Positions 24,484-33,206 of a stretch of 64,000 nucleotides of DNA are shown here, piece after piece; position 1 is the first letter of the stretch, and every line of letters begins with the position of its first letter. This DNA is from an uncultured Bacteroidota bacterium (lineage in GTDB: Bacteria; Bacteroidota; Bacteroidia; Flavobacteriales; Flavobacteriaceae): NCBI GenBank assembly GCA_902536935.1, contig CACAZM010000003.1, positions 39,653 to 103,652 on the forward strand, read 5' to 3'. Below the pieces are notes generated by a model. The model saw only the letters and a list, made by a program, of their open reading frames with translations, made no database searches and was not told the origin of the DNA. The position numbers were made by a program, and so were the translations under genes.

Positions 24484-25503
24484 ATGATATTAGTTACAGG
24501 GGGCCTTGGATTTATAGGTTCACACACCGCTGTTACGCTAATCGACAACAATTATAAAGTTCTGATCGTCGATGATTTGTCTAATACGGCCATTGACGTA
24601 CTCGACGGTATCAAAAAAGCATGTGGGAAACGACCGGATTTTGAGCAAATTGACCTGAAAGATAAAACTAAAGTAACCCACCTTTTTGAAACCTACACCA
24701 TCGATGGGATTATTCATTTTGCAGCCTATAAAAACGTGGGGGAAAGCGTAAAAAACCCGCTTACCTACTACGATAACAACCTCTTGTCTCTGATCAATCT
24801 TTTGGCAGTGGCCGAAGATCAAAAACGAAGGATTCCGTTCATCTTCAGTTCTTCATGTAGTGTATATGGAGAGCCTAGTCACCTACCAGTCAAAGAGATC
24901 GAGCCTAGTAAAGCTGCGCTTTCCCCTTATGGAAACACCAAGCAGATTTGTGAAGAAATTTTAGCAGACCTGACCAAGTCAAATGTAAATATCCCCGTGA
25001 TTGCATTGCGTTACTTCAACCCGATTGGAGCACATGCCTCGGCAGAAATTGGTGAACTACCCCTAGGCATTCCACAAAATCTTGTTCCCTTTATAACCCA
25101 ATCGGCGGCAGGAATTCGAGGTCCAATTACAGTTTTTGGAAACGACTACCCCACGGAAGACGGCACCTGCATTCGCGATTACATCCATGTAATGGACTTG
25201 GCAGATGCGCATGTTCTCGCCCTCAAACACCTCAAAACTCATTTTGACTCCCCTGCCTTTGAAGTGTTGAACGTCGGAACTGGCAAAGGAACCTCCGTAA
25301 TGAAAATCGTACAAGCTTTTGAACGCGTCACCAATATCTCACTCCGATATAAGATTGGCGAACGTCGAGAAGGCGATGTTGTGGAAACCTATGCCGATAC
25401 CACCAAAATCAACTACACACTGGGCTGGCAAGCTTCAATATCTCTCGATGATGCCTTACTCTCTGCATGGAATTGGGAAAAAAAACTGAGAGGGATTTTA
25501 TAA
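24484..25503 (+). CDS. galE: UDP-glucose 4-epimerase
   Basis: 339 aa extended SDR, the usual GalE length. It interconverts UDP-glucose and UDP-galactose with bound NAD. The NAD loop GGLGFIGSHTA opens the protein, the catalytic Ser lies in FSSSCSVYGEP, and the Tyr-x3-Lys pair in SPYGNTKQICEE. The later segments RYFNPIGAHASAEIGE and GTCIRDYIHVMDLA are GalE-specific. It begins 14 nt after tRNA-Met with no separate promoter visible, so it may depend on read-through from the tRNA promoter. Confidence 0.95.
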   Translation: MILVTGGLGFIGSHTAVTLIDNNYKVLIVDDLSNTAIDVLDGIKKACGKRPDFEQIDLKDKTKVTHLFETYTIDGIIHFAAYKNVGESVKNPLTYYDNNLLSLINLLAVAEDQKRRIPFIFSSSCSVYGEPSHLPVKEIEPSKAALSPYGNTKQICEEILADLTKSNVNIPVIALRYFNPIGAHASAEIGELPLGIPQNLVPFITQSAAGIRGPITVFGNDYPTEDGTCIRDYIHVMDLADAHVLALKHLKTHFDSPAFEVLNVGTGKGTSVMKIVQAFERVTNISLRYKIGERREGDVVETYADTTKINYTLGWQASISLDDALLSAWNWEKKLRGIL

Positions 25504-25928
25504 GCAATTCAACTTTAACACTTCAATACACTTTGTTTTGGCTCTTTGATTTTACAACTATTTTTATAAATTAATTAATGAAATTATAAGGACTAATTCC
25601 TTCTAAGTGAATCTTATTATTAATAATAAATACTGGAGATAGAATATAGAATATCATATTGCAAGAAAAGTTGTCTATTGCCGCATTCAAACTCCAGATT
25701 GGTATTGATTGAAATTCCCTTTTAACTTTGTTGAGAAAACATTCTGCGATCTGTCATGAGTTTATCACAAAAATTTTTGAGTACTTTCCTAAATATTATC
25801 AAACTTGAATATTTTTGAAAATAAAAGCCCGAAGAAATCGAAATTGAAAAAATTATCTGCTGAAATTGTCAGCATCATCAAACGGTGGCGAGACCAAAGT
25901 GTCAAAAACATTGTGCGCGATTGTAAGG
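25504..25928. other. 425-bp AT-rich gap between galE and hisS with no supported gene
   Basis: Both flanking genes end here (convergent). Short open frames exist, for example a 77-codon frame at 25805-26038 that runs into hisS antisense, with Lys/Arg-rich text SPKKSKLKKLSAEIV, but none has a recognisable domain or good context. No inverted repeat with a T run is obvious. It may hold a decayed gene or simply be spacer. Confidence 0.5.
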
Positions 25929-27299
25929 TTAAAACCAACTGTATTTCGTCAAATCTCCGAGGAGGATTGTTGACTGTTCGCCTGTGCGAAGATCTTTTAA
26001 TGTACAACTTTGGTCTTTCCATTCCTGCTCACCCATGATCAATGCGTGGGGGATATGCAGCTGATTAGCTAAGCCCAACTGCTTTTTTAATTTCGAAGGA
26101 GAGGGGTACACAAAGACTCGTTTGCCTTGCTTTCGTAATTCGCCAATGTATGGGAATAAGGCCTTCATCAGCTCCATACTGAAATTAACGACCAGCACAT
26201 CAACAGAGGTGTACAAGGAAGAGGGAAACAAATCGAGCTCAGAAAGAACTAATTCGATACGATCCAAACCAAACGAAATACCAATTCCACTCATGTCTTT
26301 CATTCCAAATACCTCAGTTAGATTGTCATATCGACCTCCAGCTCCGATCGAGCCAACAGAAACTTGTTTTGGTGCCGAAATTTCAAATATGGTCCCTGTA
26401 TAGTAGTTTAGACCACGCGCGAGTGTCCAATCAAATATAACCTTTGTCGAGTTTAGCTGTTCCAAATTGGAAAACAAAAGTCCAAGGTCTTGAAGGGGGC
26501 CTTCCACATCTGTAGAACTCCCAATGAGCTTTTTAAGAGCATCGAGTTGATCGGCAGTGTTTTTATCAGCGAGAACGTTCTGGATGCTGTCTATGATATC
26601 GATGTTGTATTCTTCATCAAGCAACAAGCGTTTGACCTCATCCCAGCCAACTTTGTCAAGCTTGTCAAGTATCGCAAAAAAGCGTGTCGTTTCTGTGCCA
26701 GCACTAGCAAGTCGGGCAATGGCTTCAAGCACTTTTCTATGGTTGATCCGCAAGGTACAACCCGACAATTTAAGATCCTCAAAAATCGCATCAGCCATCT
26801 GGATATACTCCAATTCAAGCAACAAGCTATCCGAACCAATGGCATCGACATCGCACTGGGTAAACTCCTGAAAACGTCCGTGTTGAGGACGATCGGCACG
26901 CCAAACTGGCTGCATCTGATAGCGTTTAAACGGTAAGCTCAATTCGTTTTGGTGCTGCACCACAAAGCGAGCAAAAGGAACCGTGAGGTCATAACGCATT
27001 GCCTTATCGGATAAGGAATTTCCAAAACGCGACAATTCTCCGTTTTTTAAGGCCTCGAGGTCTGCCTTTTTGACCTTTTCCCCAGTGTTGAGCACCTTAA
27101 ACACTAGCCGGTCACCCTCATCGCCATATTTACCCAGCAACAGCTCCCGACGCTCCATGGCGGGAGTTTCGATAGGCAAAAACCCAAAGCGTTCAAATTG
27201 CGTTTTCATTATACCCATAATATGGTTGCGACGCATGACATCATGCGGTAAAAAATCCCGCATGCCCTTAGGAGTATTGGGCTTTGTTGACATGCGCAT
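25929..27299 (-). CDS. hisS: histidyl-tRNA synthetase
   Basis: 456 aa class II aminoacyl-tRNA synthetase. It charges tRNA-His. Motif 2 lies in MQPVWRADRPQHGRFQEF, the His-binding loops are LARGLNYYTG and the GAGGRYDNL segment, and motif 3 is GISFGLDRI. The C-terminal anticodon-binding domain closes the protein (SLYTSVDVLVVNFS onward). Starts at 27299 and 27293 are both ATG two codons apart; I cannot choose between them. It is transcribed alone. Confidence 0.95.
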   Translation of the reverse strand: MRMSTKPNTPKGMRDFLPHDVMRRNHIMGIMKTQFERFGFLPIETPAMERRELLLGKYGDEGDRLVFKVLNTGEKVKKADLEALKNGELSRFGNSLSDKAMRYDLTVPFARFVVQHQNELSLPFKRYQMQPVWRADRPQHGRFQEFTQCDVDAIGSDSLLLELEYIQMADAIFEDLKLSGCTLRINHRKVLEAIARLASAGTETTRFFAILDKLDKVGWDEVKRLLLDEEYNIDIIDSIQNVLADKNTADQLDALKKLIGSSTDVEGPLQDLGLLFSNLEQLNSTKVIFDWTLARGLNYYTGTIFEISAPKQVSVGSIGAGGRYDNLTEVFGMKDMSGIGISFGLDRIELVLSELDLFPSSLYTSVDVLVVNFSMELMKALFPYIGELRKQGKRVFVYPSPSKLKKQLGLANQLHIPHALIMGEQEWKDQSCTLKDLRTGEQSTILLGDLTKYSWF

Positions 27300-27445
27300 A
27301 AAGGTACTGCAAAATGAGAAGTTAAAAAAGTGGGGCAGTCGGCAAAAAAAATCTTGAACTTGAAATTGATTAACAACACCTAATTACAATTCAAAATAAC
27401 GGTTACCCATTGAACTAGAGAGTACTTGTTTTAAGAATTTAAGTA

Positions 27446-27470
27446 TAAAAAAACCGATCCTGTGGATCGG
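27446..27470 (-). terminator. rho-independent terminator of the rpsF-rpsR-rplI operon
   Basis: On the minus strand the stem CCGATCC / GGATCGG (27454-27460 with 27464-27470, 3-nt loop) is followed by a run of seven or more T. It lies 30 bp after the rplI stop. Confidence 0.85.
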
Positions 27471-27499
27471 CCTATATGATTTATGCAAAATAGCAAATA

Positions 27500-27958
27500 C
27501 TATTCTATTTTTTCGGACTTTGTGACTTCGAATTCCAATTGTATTTTGACCTCACGGTGCAAACGGATTTCGGCTTGTTGCTTTCCCAAAACCTTTACAA
27601 TGCCTCCTGTGATCTTGATAAACTTTTTTTCGATATCATGCCCAGCAGTCTGTAGAGCAGCACTCAAATCTGCATTGCTAATGGAGCCAAACAATTTACC
27701 AGTTCCGCCAGCTTTTGCAGGGATTTTTATCTCTAGCGCCGAAATCTTTTTAGCTAGTGCATTGGCATCATCCACCAATTTTTGTTCTTTAAAGGCGCGC
27801 TGCTTGAGGTTTTCTGCTAACACTTTCTTTGCCGAAGGGGTTGCCAAAATGGCATGTCCTTGCGGGATTAGAAAGTTGCGTCCATATCCATTTTTGACCT
27901 TTACAATATCGTCTTTGAAACCAAGATTTTCTACGTCGTTTTTAAGAATTAACTCCAT
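27500..27958 (-). CDS. rplI: 50S ribosomal protein L9
   Basis: 152 aa. The N-terminal RNA-binding domain has the L9 signature (MELILKNDVENLGFKDDIV and GYGRNFLIPQGHA), followed by the long connecting helix and a C-terminal domain (LFGSISNADLSAAL). Last gene of the operon S6-S18-L9, 6 nt after rpsR, with a terminator behind it. Confidence 0.97.
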   Translation of the reverse strand: MELILKNDVENLGFKDDIVKVKNGYGRNFLIPQGHAILATPSAKKVLAENLKQRAFKEQKLVDDANALAKKISALEIKIPAKAGGTGKLFGSISNADLSAALQTAGHDIEKKFIKITGGIVKVLGKQQAEIRLHREVKIQLEFEVTKSEKIE

Positions 27959-27964
27959 AATGAC

Positions 27965-28261
27965 TTATTTTAAAAGGTCAGCGACATAAGGCATTAATGC
28001 CAAATGGCGTGAACGTTTGATCGCAACTGAAAGCTTGCGCTGATATTTTAGGGAAGTCCCTGTGAGTCTACGTGGTAAAATTTTACCTTGCTCGTTGACA
28101 AACTTCAACAAGAAATCTGGGTCTTTGTAGTCGATATATTTAATACCAGATTTTTTGAAGCGGCAATATTTCTTTTCTTTGCTTGTCTCAATGTCTAGTG
28201 GCGTTAGATAGCGAACTTCACCTTGTTTACCGCCTCTACTAGCTTGTTCTAATGATGCCAT
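27965..28261 (-). CDS. rpsR: 30S ribosomal protein S18
   Basis: 98 aa. The conserved core [31 protein letters not shown] segment and the [21 protein letters not shown] end identify S18, which binds S6 on the platform of the 30S subunit. The N-terminus is longer than in E. coli by about 20 residues, as is usual in this phylum. It lies 3 nt after rpsF. Confidence 0.97.
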   Translation of the reverse strand: MASLEQASRGGKQGEVRYLTPLDIETSKEKKYCRFKKSGIKYIDYKDPDFLLKFVNEQGKILPRRLTGTSLKYQRKLSVAIKRSRHLALMPYVADLLK

Positions 28262-28264
28262 GAG

Positions 28265-28603
28265 TTATGCTTTAGCTGTTAATCGTTCTCTTCGTTTTTC
28301 GGCCCAAGCTTCCGCATGCTTATCAAGCTTAACCGTTAGATAGCGCATTACGCGCTCATCGCGTCTAAATTCCAGTTCTAAAGCATGTACAACATTGGGA
28401 GCAGCAGTAAAATCAAAAAGGTGGTAAAAGCCACTTTTTTTGTTTTGGATGGTATAGGCAAATTTCTTTAAGCCCCAGTCCTCCTTTTCCACAAGCTCAC
28501 CTTCATTGGAAGTGATAATATCAGCATACTTTTGAACTGCTTCCTTTACCTGGTCTTCAGATAAAACGGGATTTAAAATGAAAACAGTTTCGTAATGATT
28601 CAT
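28265..28603 (-). CDS. rpsF: 30S ribosomal protein S6
   Basis: 112 aa. The S6 ferredoxin-like fold is visible in YETVFILNPVLSEDQVKE, EDWGLKKFAYTIQNKKSGFYHLF and the RRDERVMRYLTVKLDKH segment. First gene of the S6-S18-L9 operon, transcribed from a promoter at 28621-28651. Confidence 0.97.
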   Translation of the reverse strand: MNHYETVFILNPVLSEDQVKEAVQKYADIITSNEGELVEKEDWGLKKFAYTIQNKKSGFYHLFDFTAAPNVVHALELEFRRDERVMRYLTVKLDKHAEAWAEKRRERLTAKA

Positions 28604-28620
28604 ATTTCTATATTGGGCAG

Positions 28621-28651
28621 CGAAATTATCACTTTTGTTTATTTATTCCAA
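28621..28651 (-). promoter_or_regulatory. promoter of rpsF-rpsR-rplI
   Basis: On the minus strand TTG (28651-28649) and TAATTTCG (28628-28621) are spaced by 20 bp, one mismatch from the TAnnTTTG consensus. The start codon is 17 nt farther on. Confidence 0.55.
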
Positions 28652-28725
28652 CCCTTTTAGATGGATTTTAGTCAGAAGGGGCTTTTGAGGGTGATTATAA
28701 TAGTTGTTTTTCTTTGCTGTCCTGA

Positions 28726-31158
28726 TCAAATCGGATCGATATCAATAGCCAATTTTACAGATCGAAAAGCAGGAATTTGTTCAAACCGTTTACAAATGCG
28801 CATCAACTTTTCCTTTGCAGGTGCTGCCGACTGGCTGGCAGGGAGTTTGAGCAAAATCTGAATCAAAAATAGATTTCGAATCCGACCAACTGGCGGAGAC
28901 TGTGGGCCGAGCACTTGCGGAAATTGATTGTGGAGTGCTTGCGAAAACCAATTTGATGCCTCTTTTAAGGCCGAAAAATTTTTGTGTTTGAGTTCAAAAC
29001 GAATCAATCGCATAAAAGGCGGGTAGTCAAATTCTTCTCGCTGCTTAAGTTGAACCCTAAACATACTGTCATAGTCGTATTGCTGAAGATGTTGCAGAAC
29101 AGTATGGTTTTTGTCATATGTCTGAATCAGCACCCGACCCATTCGATCTTTTCGACCCGCACGTCCCGAGACTTGTAAAAGCATCTGAAATGCTCGTTCG
29201 TGAGCCCGAAAATCCTGAAAATTGAGCAGACCGTCTGCCAAGACCACTCCGACTAACGTAACCCGCCCAAAATCCAATCCCTTGGTCAACATCTGCGTCC
29301 CCACTAAAATATCCAAATCGTGTTGCGCAAATCGATTTATCAAATCCCTGTGCCCGTGTTTTCCTTTGGTGGTATCAGAATCCATTCGCGCCACGCGAAC
29401 ATCAGGAAGCAACTGTTGGATTTCTGTCTCTATTTGCTGTGTGCCCAGTCCCATGGGTTTGGGGTTAGCAGTTCCGCATGCTACGCAATGGGCATGGCTC
29501 AATACATGGTAGCCACAATAATGACATTTGAGTTTTTCGTTTTGCTTGTGGTAGGTCAAACTCACATCGCAACTGGGACATTGGGGTACATGCCCACAAG
29601 CGGTACAGTTGACAAATGACGAAAAGCCCCTTCGGTTTTGAAATAAAATAACTTGTTCCTTGGCTGCTATGGTTTTTGAAATCGCGTCAATCAAAGTTTG
29701 GGAAAAATGACCGTTCATCTGCTTTTTCTTTTGTGTTAGCTTGAGGTCAACGATTTCAATCGCAGGCATCGAAAATCCCCGATATCGTTCTTTGATTTCC
29801 ACAAGATTGTACTTTCCATTGCGACTGTTATGAGAAGACTCGATTGATGGAGAGGCAGAACCCATAACAATTTTGGCTTGATGTAAACTGGCAAGCACCA
29901 CCGCCACATCTCTCGCATGGTAACGTGGATTGGACTCAAACTGTTTGTAGGCCACTTCGTGAGACTCGTCCACAATAATCAGTCCCAAATTTGAAAAGGG
30001 CAAAAGAACAGCCGAACGTGCGCCAACAATGAGTTGAGCGCTTGTATCCTGCACCAATACTTTGTTCCAAACCTCCACACGCTCACTAGGGGTGTAGCGT
30101 GAGTGATAAACCGCCATACTTTTTCCAAAATGAATATATAATCGCTGAATGATCTGGGTGGTAAGAGCGATTTCTGGAACTAAAAAAAGGACTTGTTTTC
30201 CTTGCTTAATAACTTCTTGAATCAAGTGCATATACACTTCTGTTTTTCCTGAAGCAGTTACTCCATGCAACAAAAAGCGATTGGTGTCATTGATGTCTTT
30301 ATGGAGAGAATCAAGCGCCTGCCGTTGGGAACTGTTGAGTACTTGCAAAGGGGTTTCGGATTCTGTTTTAGCTGTCAGTCGGTCAACAACGATCGTTTGT
30401 TGATCCAAAACTCCCTTTTTGATAAGGGTTTCGACGGCAGATTTGGATACACCTGACATGCGTAAAAACTCAGATTTTTGAATGCTTGTTTTTTGCTGAA
30501 TCAACTGCAAAAGCGTTTCTCTTTGTTTTGGATAGCGATCAATCTTCACGAGTAGGCATCGCAATGCGGGGTCTGAATTGTAGGATGAAGCTAAGGATAA
30601 TTGTTTCTGTTGCTTTGGCTTAAACTTGGTGTAAACTTCTTCACGGACATGAATCAAATCGTAATTGAGCAACTCCTGAGCGAGTTTGTATGGATTTTTT
30701 GACAATTCCAATTTGACCACATCAGACAAGCTGAGCTTCCCGTATTGCTCTAGAGCCTTTAGGAGTTTTGCAGCGCCAGTGCTGAGCTTAATCTCATTTG
30801 TATGAAAACGGTGAAAGTGCAACTCGGTTTCGCTTTCAAGCAGCAGAATGCTAGGTACAGCTGTTCGAAACACACTACCCAATGGGCTCATGTAATAATT
30901 TGAAATCCATTCCCAAAGTTCGAGCTGTCTCGGACTGACAACCACTTGTTGATCGATAATATATTCGATTGATTTGGCTTCATAAGGTGGCTTGTTTTGG
31001 TGAGTGCAATAACTTAGAGCAGCATATTTTTTTTTGTTGCCGAAAGAAACCACAATTCGAATACCAGGCTGAATAAAATTATACTCCTGCTCAGTTATTT
31101 GATAGGTGAATAATTTTGGTAGCGGTAATGGCAAAATCACATCAACAAAGAATGGCAT
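28726..31158 (-). CDS. priA: primosomal replication restart helicase PriA
   Basis: 810 aa. It recognises stalled forks and reloads the replisome. The N-terminal 3'-end-binding domain is followed by the helicase core: Walker A GVTASGKTEVY, motif II VDESHEVAYKQ (DESH, where most PriA proteins read DEEH), and motif VI QVSGRAGR. Between the helicase lobes lie four CxxC pairs (CTACG, CPSC, CHYCG, CVACG) that bind two zinc ions. All key elements are present. It is transcribed alone and diverges from rlmH. Confidence 0.95.
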   Translation of the reverse strand: MPFFVDVILPLPLPKLFTYQITEQEYNFIQPGIRIVVSFGNKKKYAALSYCTHQNKPPYEAKSIEYIIDQQVVVSPRQLELWEWISNYYMSPLGSVFRTAVPSILLLESETELHFHRFHTNEIKLSTGAAKLLKALEQYGKLSLSDVVKLELSKNPYKLAQELLNYDLIHVREEVYTKFKPKQQKQLSLASSYNSDPALRCLLVKIDRYPKQRETLLQLIQQKTSIQKSEFLRMSGVSKSAVETLIKKGVLDQQTIVVDRLTAKTESETPLQVLNSSQRQALDSLHKDINDTNRFLLHGVTASGKTEVYMHLIQEVIKQGKQVLFLVPEIALTTQIIQRLYIHFGKSMAVYHSRYTPSERVEVWNKVLVQDTSAQLIVGARSAVLLPFSNLGLIIVDESHEVAYKQFESNPRYHARDVAVVLASLHQAKIVMGSASPSIESSHNSRNGKYNLVEIKERYRGFSMPAIEIVDLKLTQKKKQMNGHFSQTLIDAISKTIAAKEQVILFQNRRGFSSFVNCTACGHVPQCPSCDVSLTYHKQNEKLKCHYCGYHVLSHAHCVACGTANPKPMGLGTQQIETEIQQLLPDVRVARMDSDTTKGKHGHRDLINRFAQHDLDILVGTQMLTKGLDFGRVTLVGVVLADGLLNFQDFRAHERAFQMLLQVSGRAGRKDRMGRVLIQTYDKNHTVLQHLQQYDYDSMFRVQLKQREEFDYPPFMRLIRFELKHKNFSALKEASNWFSQALHNQFPQVLGPQSPPVGRIRNLFLIQILLKLPASQSAAPAKEKLMRICKRFEQIPAFRSVKLAIDIDPI

Positions 31159-31293
31159 GGCTTAAGGGTGGTGTTAAGGTTGATTCTATCTTGCATCTAT
31201 GATTGCGAGAGTGACCCGAAACGAAAACGGGACACATGTAGCGAATTTAAGAAAATTCTACTTCGTGGGCGCTCAAATGATTATCTTTAACAC

Positions 31294-31761
31294 ATGAAAA
31301 TGAAATGCATTGGGATTGGAAAAACAGTGGGTGCATATGGACTAGAAAAAGTCCAAATTTATGTCAAACGCATCCAACATTTTATCCCCTTTGAATGGCT
31401 TGAGCTCAAAGAATTCAAACACCATAAAAACAATCCTACAACCGCACTGCAAGCAGAAGAAGAGTTGATTCTTAAATACGTCAGTGACCGGGATGCTTTG
31501 ATCTTATTTGACGAAAAGGGGAAACAAATGAACTCAAAAGTATTTGCCCAATTTATCGATAAACACAGCATGATCCGTGGAGGAACCCTCGTATTTTGCC
31601 TTGGGGGTGCTTATGGATTTAGTGATTCATTGCGCAAACGTGCCAATGGAATGGTATCATTATCACCCATGACATTTCCACATCAACTCGCCAGAGTAGT
31701 AGCACTTGAGCAACTCTACCGCGCTTGTACAATTAATAACCATCATCCATATCACCACTGA
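31294..31761 (+). CDS. rlmH: 23S rRNA (pseudouridine1915-N3)-methyltransferase
   Basis: 155 aa SPOUT methyltransferase, the usual RlmH length. It methylates pseudouridine 1915 of 23S rRNA in the assembled ribosome. The trefoil-knot SAM site is seen in LVFCLGGAYGFSDSLRKRA and the end LSPMTFPHQLARVVALEQLY, which are diagnostic. The stop shares TGATG with the rdgB-like start. Confidence 0.96.
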   Translation: MKMKCIGIGKTVGAYGLEKVQIYVKRIQHFIPFEWLELKEFKHHKNNPTTALQAEEELILKYVSDRDALILFDEKGKQMNSKVFAQFIDKHSMIRGGTLVFCLGGAYGFSDSLRKRANGMVSLSPMTFPHQLARVVALEQLYRACTINNHHPYHH

Positions 31762-32348
31762 TGACTCAGCTGATTTTGGCCACCCATAACGATCACAAAG
31801 CACAGGAGTTTCGAGACATCCTACCACAGTATTCAGTGCAAACCCTTGCAGATTTTGGGCATGATGATGAAATCGAAGAAACAGCAACAAGCCTCGAAGG
31901 TAACTCATTTATCAAAGCCGAAACCATCTTTAAACGTTATGGACATGTTGTGATTTCGGATGACAGTGGCTTAGAAGTTGATGCCTTAAACGGAATACCG
32001 GGTGTGTATTCGGCGCGTTATGCAGGGGAACCTCGAAATGATCAACGAAATACAGAGAAACTACTCAAGGAATTACAAGGCGTATTTAATCGAAAGGCAC
32101 AATTCAGAACAGTGATTACGCTGATGAGTGCAGAAAACAGCTTTCAATTTGAAGGAATTATTAGGGGAACAATCGCCAAAAGCGCTCGGGGAGAAGCCGG
32201 TTTTGGTTATGATCCTGTTTTTATTCCAGACGGGGTTCAACAAACTTTTGGGGAGTTGACAGCCAATGAAAAAAATAAAATTAGTCATCGTGCCAATGCG
32301 ATTGAAAAATTACTACATTTCCTCAATGAACACCCAACATTTTGTTAA
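31761..32348 (+). CDS. rdgB: non-canonical purine NTP pyrophosphatase (RdgB/HAM1)
   Basis: 195 aa. It hydrolyses dITP, ITP and XTP to monophosphates, keeping deaminated bases out of DNA and RNA. The motifs are the N-terminal ATHNDHKAQEFRDIL, SDDSGLEVDALNGIPGVYSARYAG and GFGYDPVFIPDG, and it ends with the SHRANAIEKL helix. It is translationally coupled to rlmH. Confidence 0.96.
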   Translation: MTQLILATHNDHKAQEFRDILPQYSVQTLADFGHDDEIEETATSLEGNSFIKAETIFKRYGHVVISDDSGLEVDALNGIPGVYSARYAGEPRNDQRNTEKLLKELQGVFNRKAQFRTVITLMSAENSFQFEGIIRGTIAKSARGEAGFGYDPVFIPDGVQQTFGELTANEKNKISHRANAIEKLLHFLNEHPTFC

Positions 32349-32409
32349 AATTTCGTAAAAAATAGATGACCATAGCCCCGAAACGACTTAGTTTGTATTG
32401 TATAAAACA

Positions 32410-33168
32410 ATGAGCATACGACATCTCATAATGGTTTTGTTGTTCGGTTGGTGTAACCAATTAACCGCCCAGGAAGTGATCGGAGTTGTCAAAAATGCTG
32501 CAGACGACAAGCCTATTCCGACAGTGCATGTCCTCAACCTAAACAAAGTCGTGATGACCATCACAGATGTAAATGGGGTCTTTGCCATTGATGCCGAGGT
32601 CAACGATACCCTGTTCCTATCCTACCTCGGTTTTAAAACGATTAAAGTCACCGTAACAAACGACCTAATCAAATTCCCGAAAACCGAGTTTAAACTCACC
32701 GCACTGGCACTTGCTTTAGAAGAAGTCGTTGTTCGGCCTTATCAATTGACAGGCTTTCTGGAAATCGATGCTAAAAATGTACCGATCAATCGCAACCAGC
32801 GATATAGTATTCCCGGACTTCCTACAGGCGGTTATGAGGCGGGAAGTCGAGGACCGTCTGCCTTTTCTCGAGTTGTTGGGTCGATTTTCAATCCTTTTGA
32901 TTTTTTACATAACCTTTTTGGGAAAAAGCCCAATGAATTGCGAAAGCTAAAAAAAATCCGCGAAAACAATGCCTTGCGTGATATGTTAGCTATCAAGTAT
33001 GACCGGGAAACCCTCGAGGAGTTATTGCAATTGAACATCATTGATATTGATGAAATATTACGAAATTGTAATTTCTCAGAAAACTTTATCCGCACCGCCA
33101 ATGATTTGCAAATTTTGGAGGCCATCAGCGGATGCTATGAGGAATACAAGGTTTTAAGACGCAGATAA
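32410..33168 (+). CDS. exported CarboxypepD_reg-like domain protein
   Basis: 252 aa from ATG 32410. A Sec signal peptide of about 20 residues ends at TAQ. Residues about 22-100 form a carboxypeptidase regulatory-like (TonB receptor N-terminal extension) domain: VIGVVKNAADDKPIPTVHVLN and LFLSYLGFKTIKV. The remaining 150 residues are charged and helical, without a beta-barrel. Such stand-alone proteins are common, uncharacterised periplasmic proteins of Bacteroidota. It is probably a single gene. Confidence 0.8.
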   Translation: MSIRHLIMVLLFGWCNQLTAQEVIGVVKNAADDKPIPTVHVLNLNKVVMTITDVNGVFAIDAEVNDTLFLSYLGFKTIKVTVTNDLIKFPKTEFKLTALALALEEVVVRPYQLTGFLEIDAKNVPINRNQRYSIPGLPTGGYEAGSRGPSAFSRVVGSIFNPFDFLHNLFGKKPNELRKLKKIRENNALRDMLAIKYDRETLEELLQLNIIDIDEILRNCNFSENFIRTANDLQILEAISGCYEEYKVLRRR

Positions 33169-33181
33169 GCACATAAAATAT

Positions 33182-33189
33182 TACCTTTG
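33182..33189 (+). promoter_or_regulatory. probable -7 box before purB
   Basis: TACCTTTG matches TAnnTTTG exactly, with the ATG 17 nt downstream. No TTG is found at the expected -33 distance. Confidence 0.4.
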
Positions 33190-33206
33190 CTACTGAAATT
33201 AAGTGT

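Noticed and set aside
25805..26038. 77-codon frame between galE and hisS
   Set aside because: No domain, composition close to the AT-rich spacer, and the second half is antisense to hisS. Kept only as a note in the gap entry.
26490..26936. Long open frames antisense to hisS, and similar ones opposite carB, priA and purL
   Set aside because: They mirror strongly conserved genes on the other strand and show no family features of their own.
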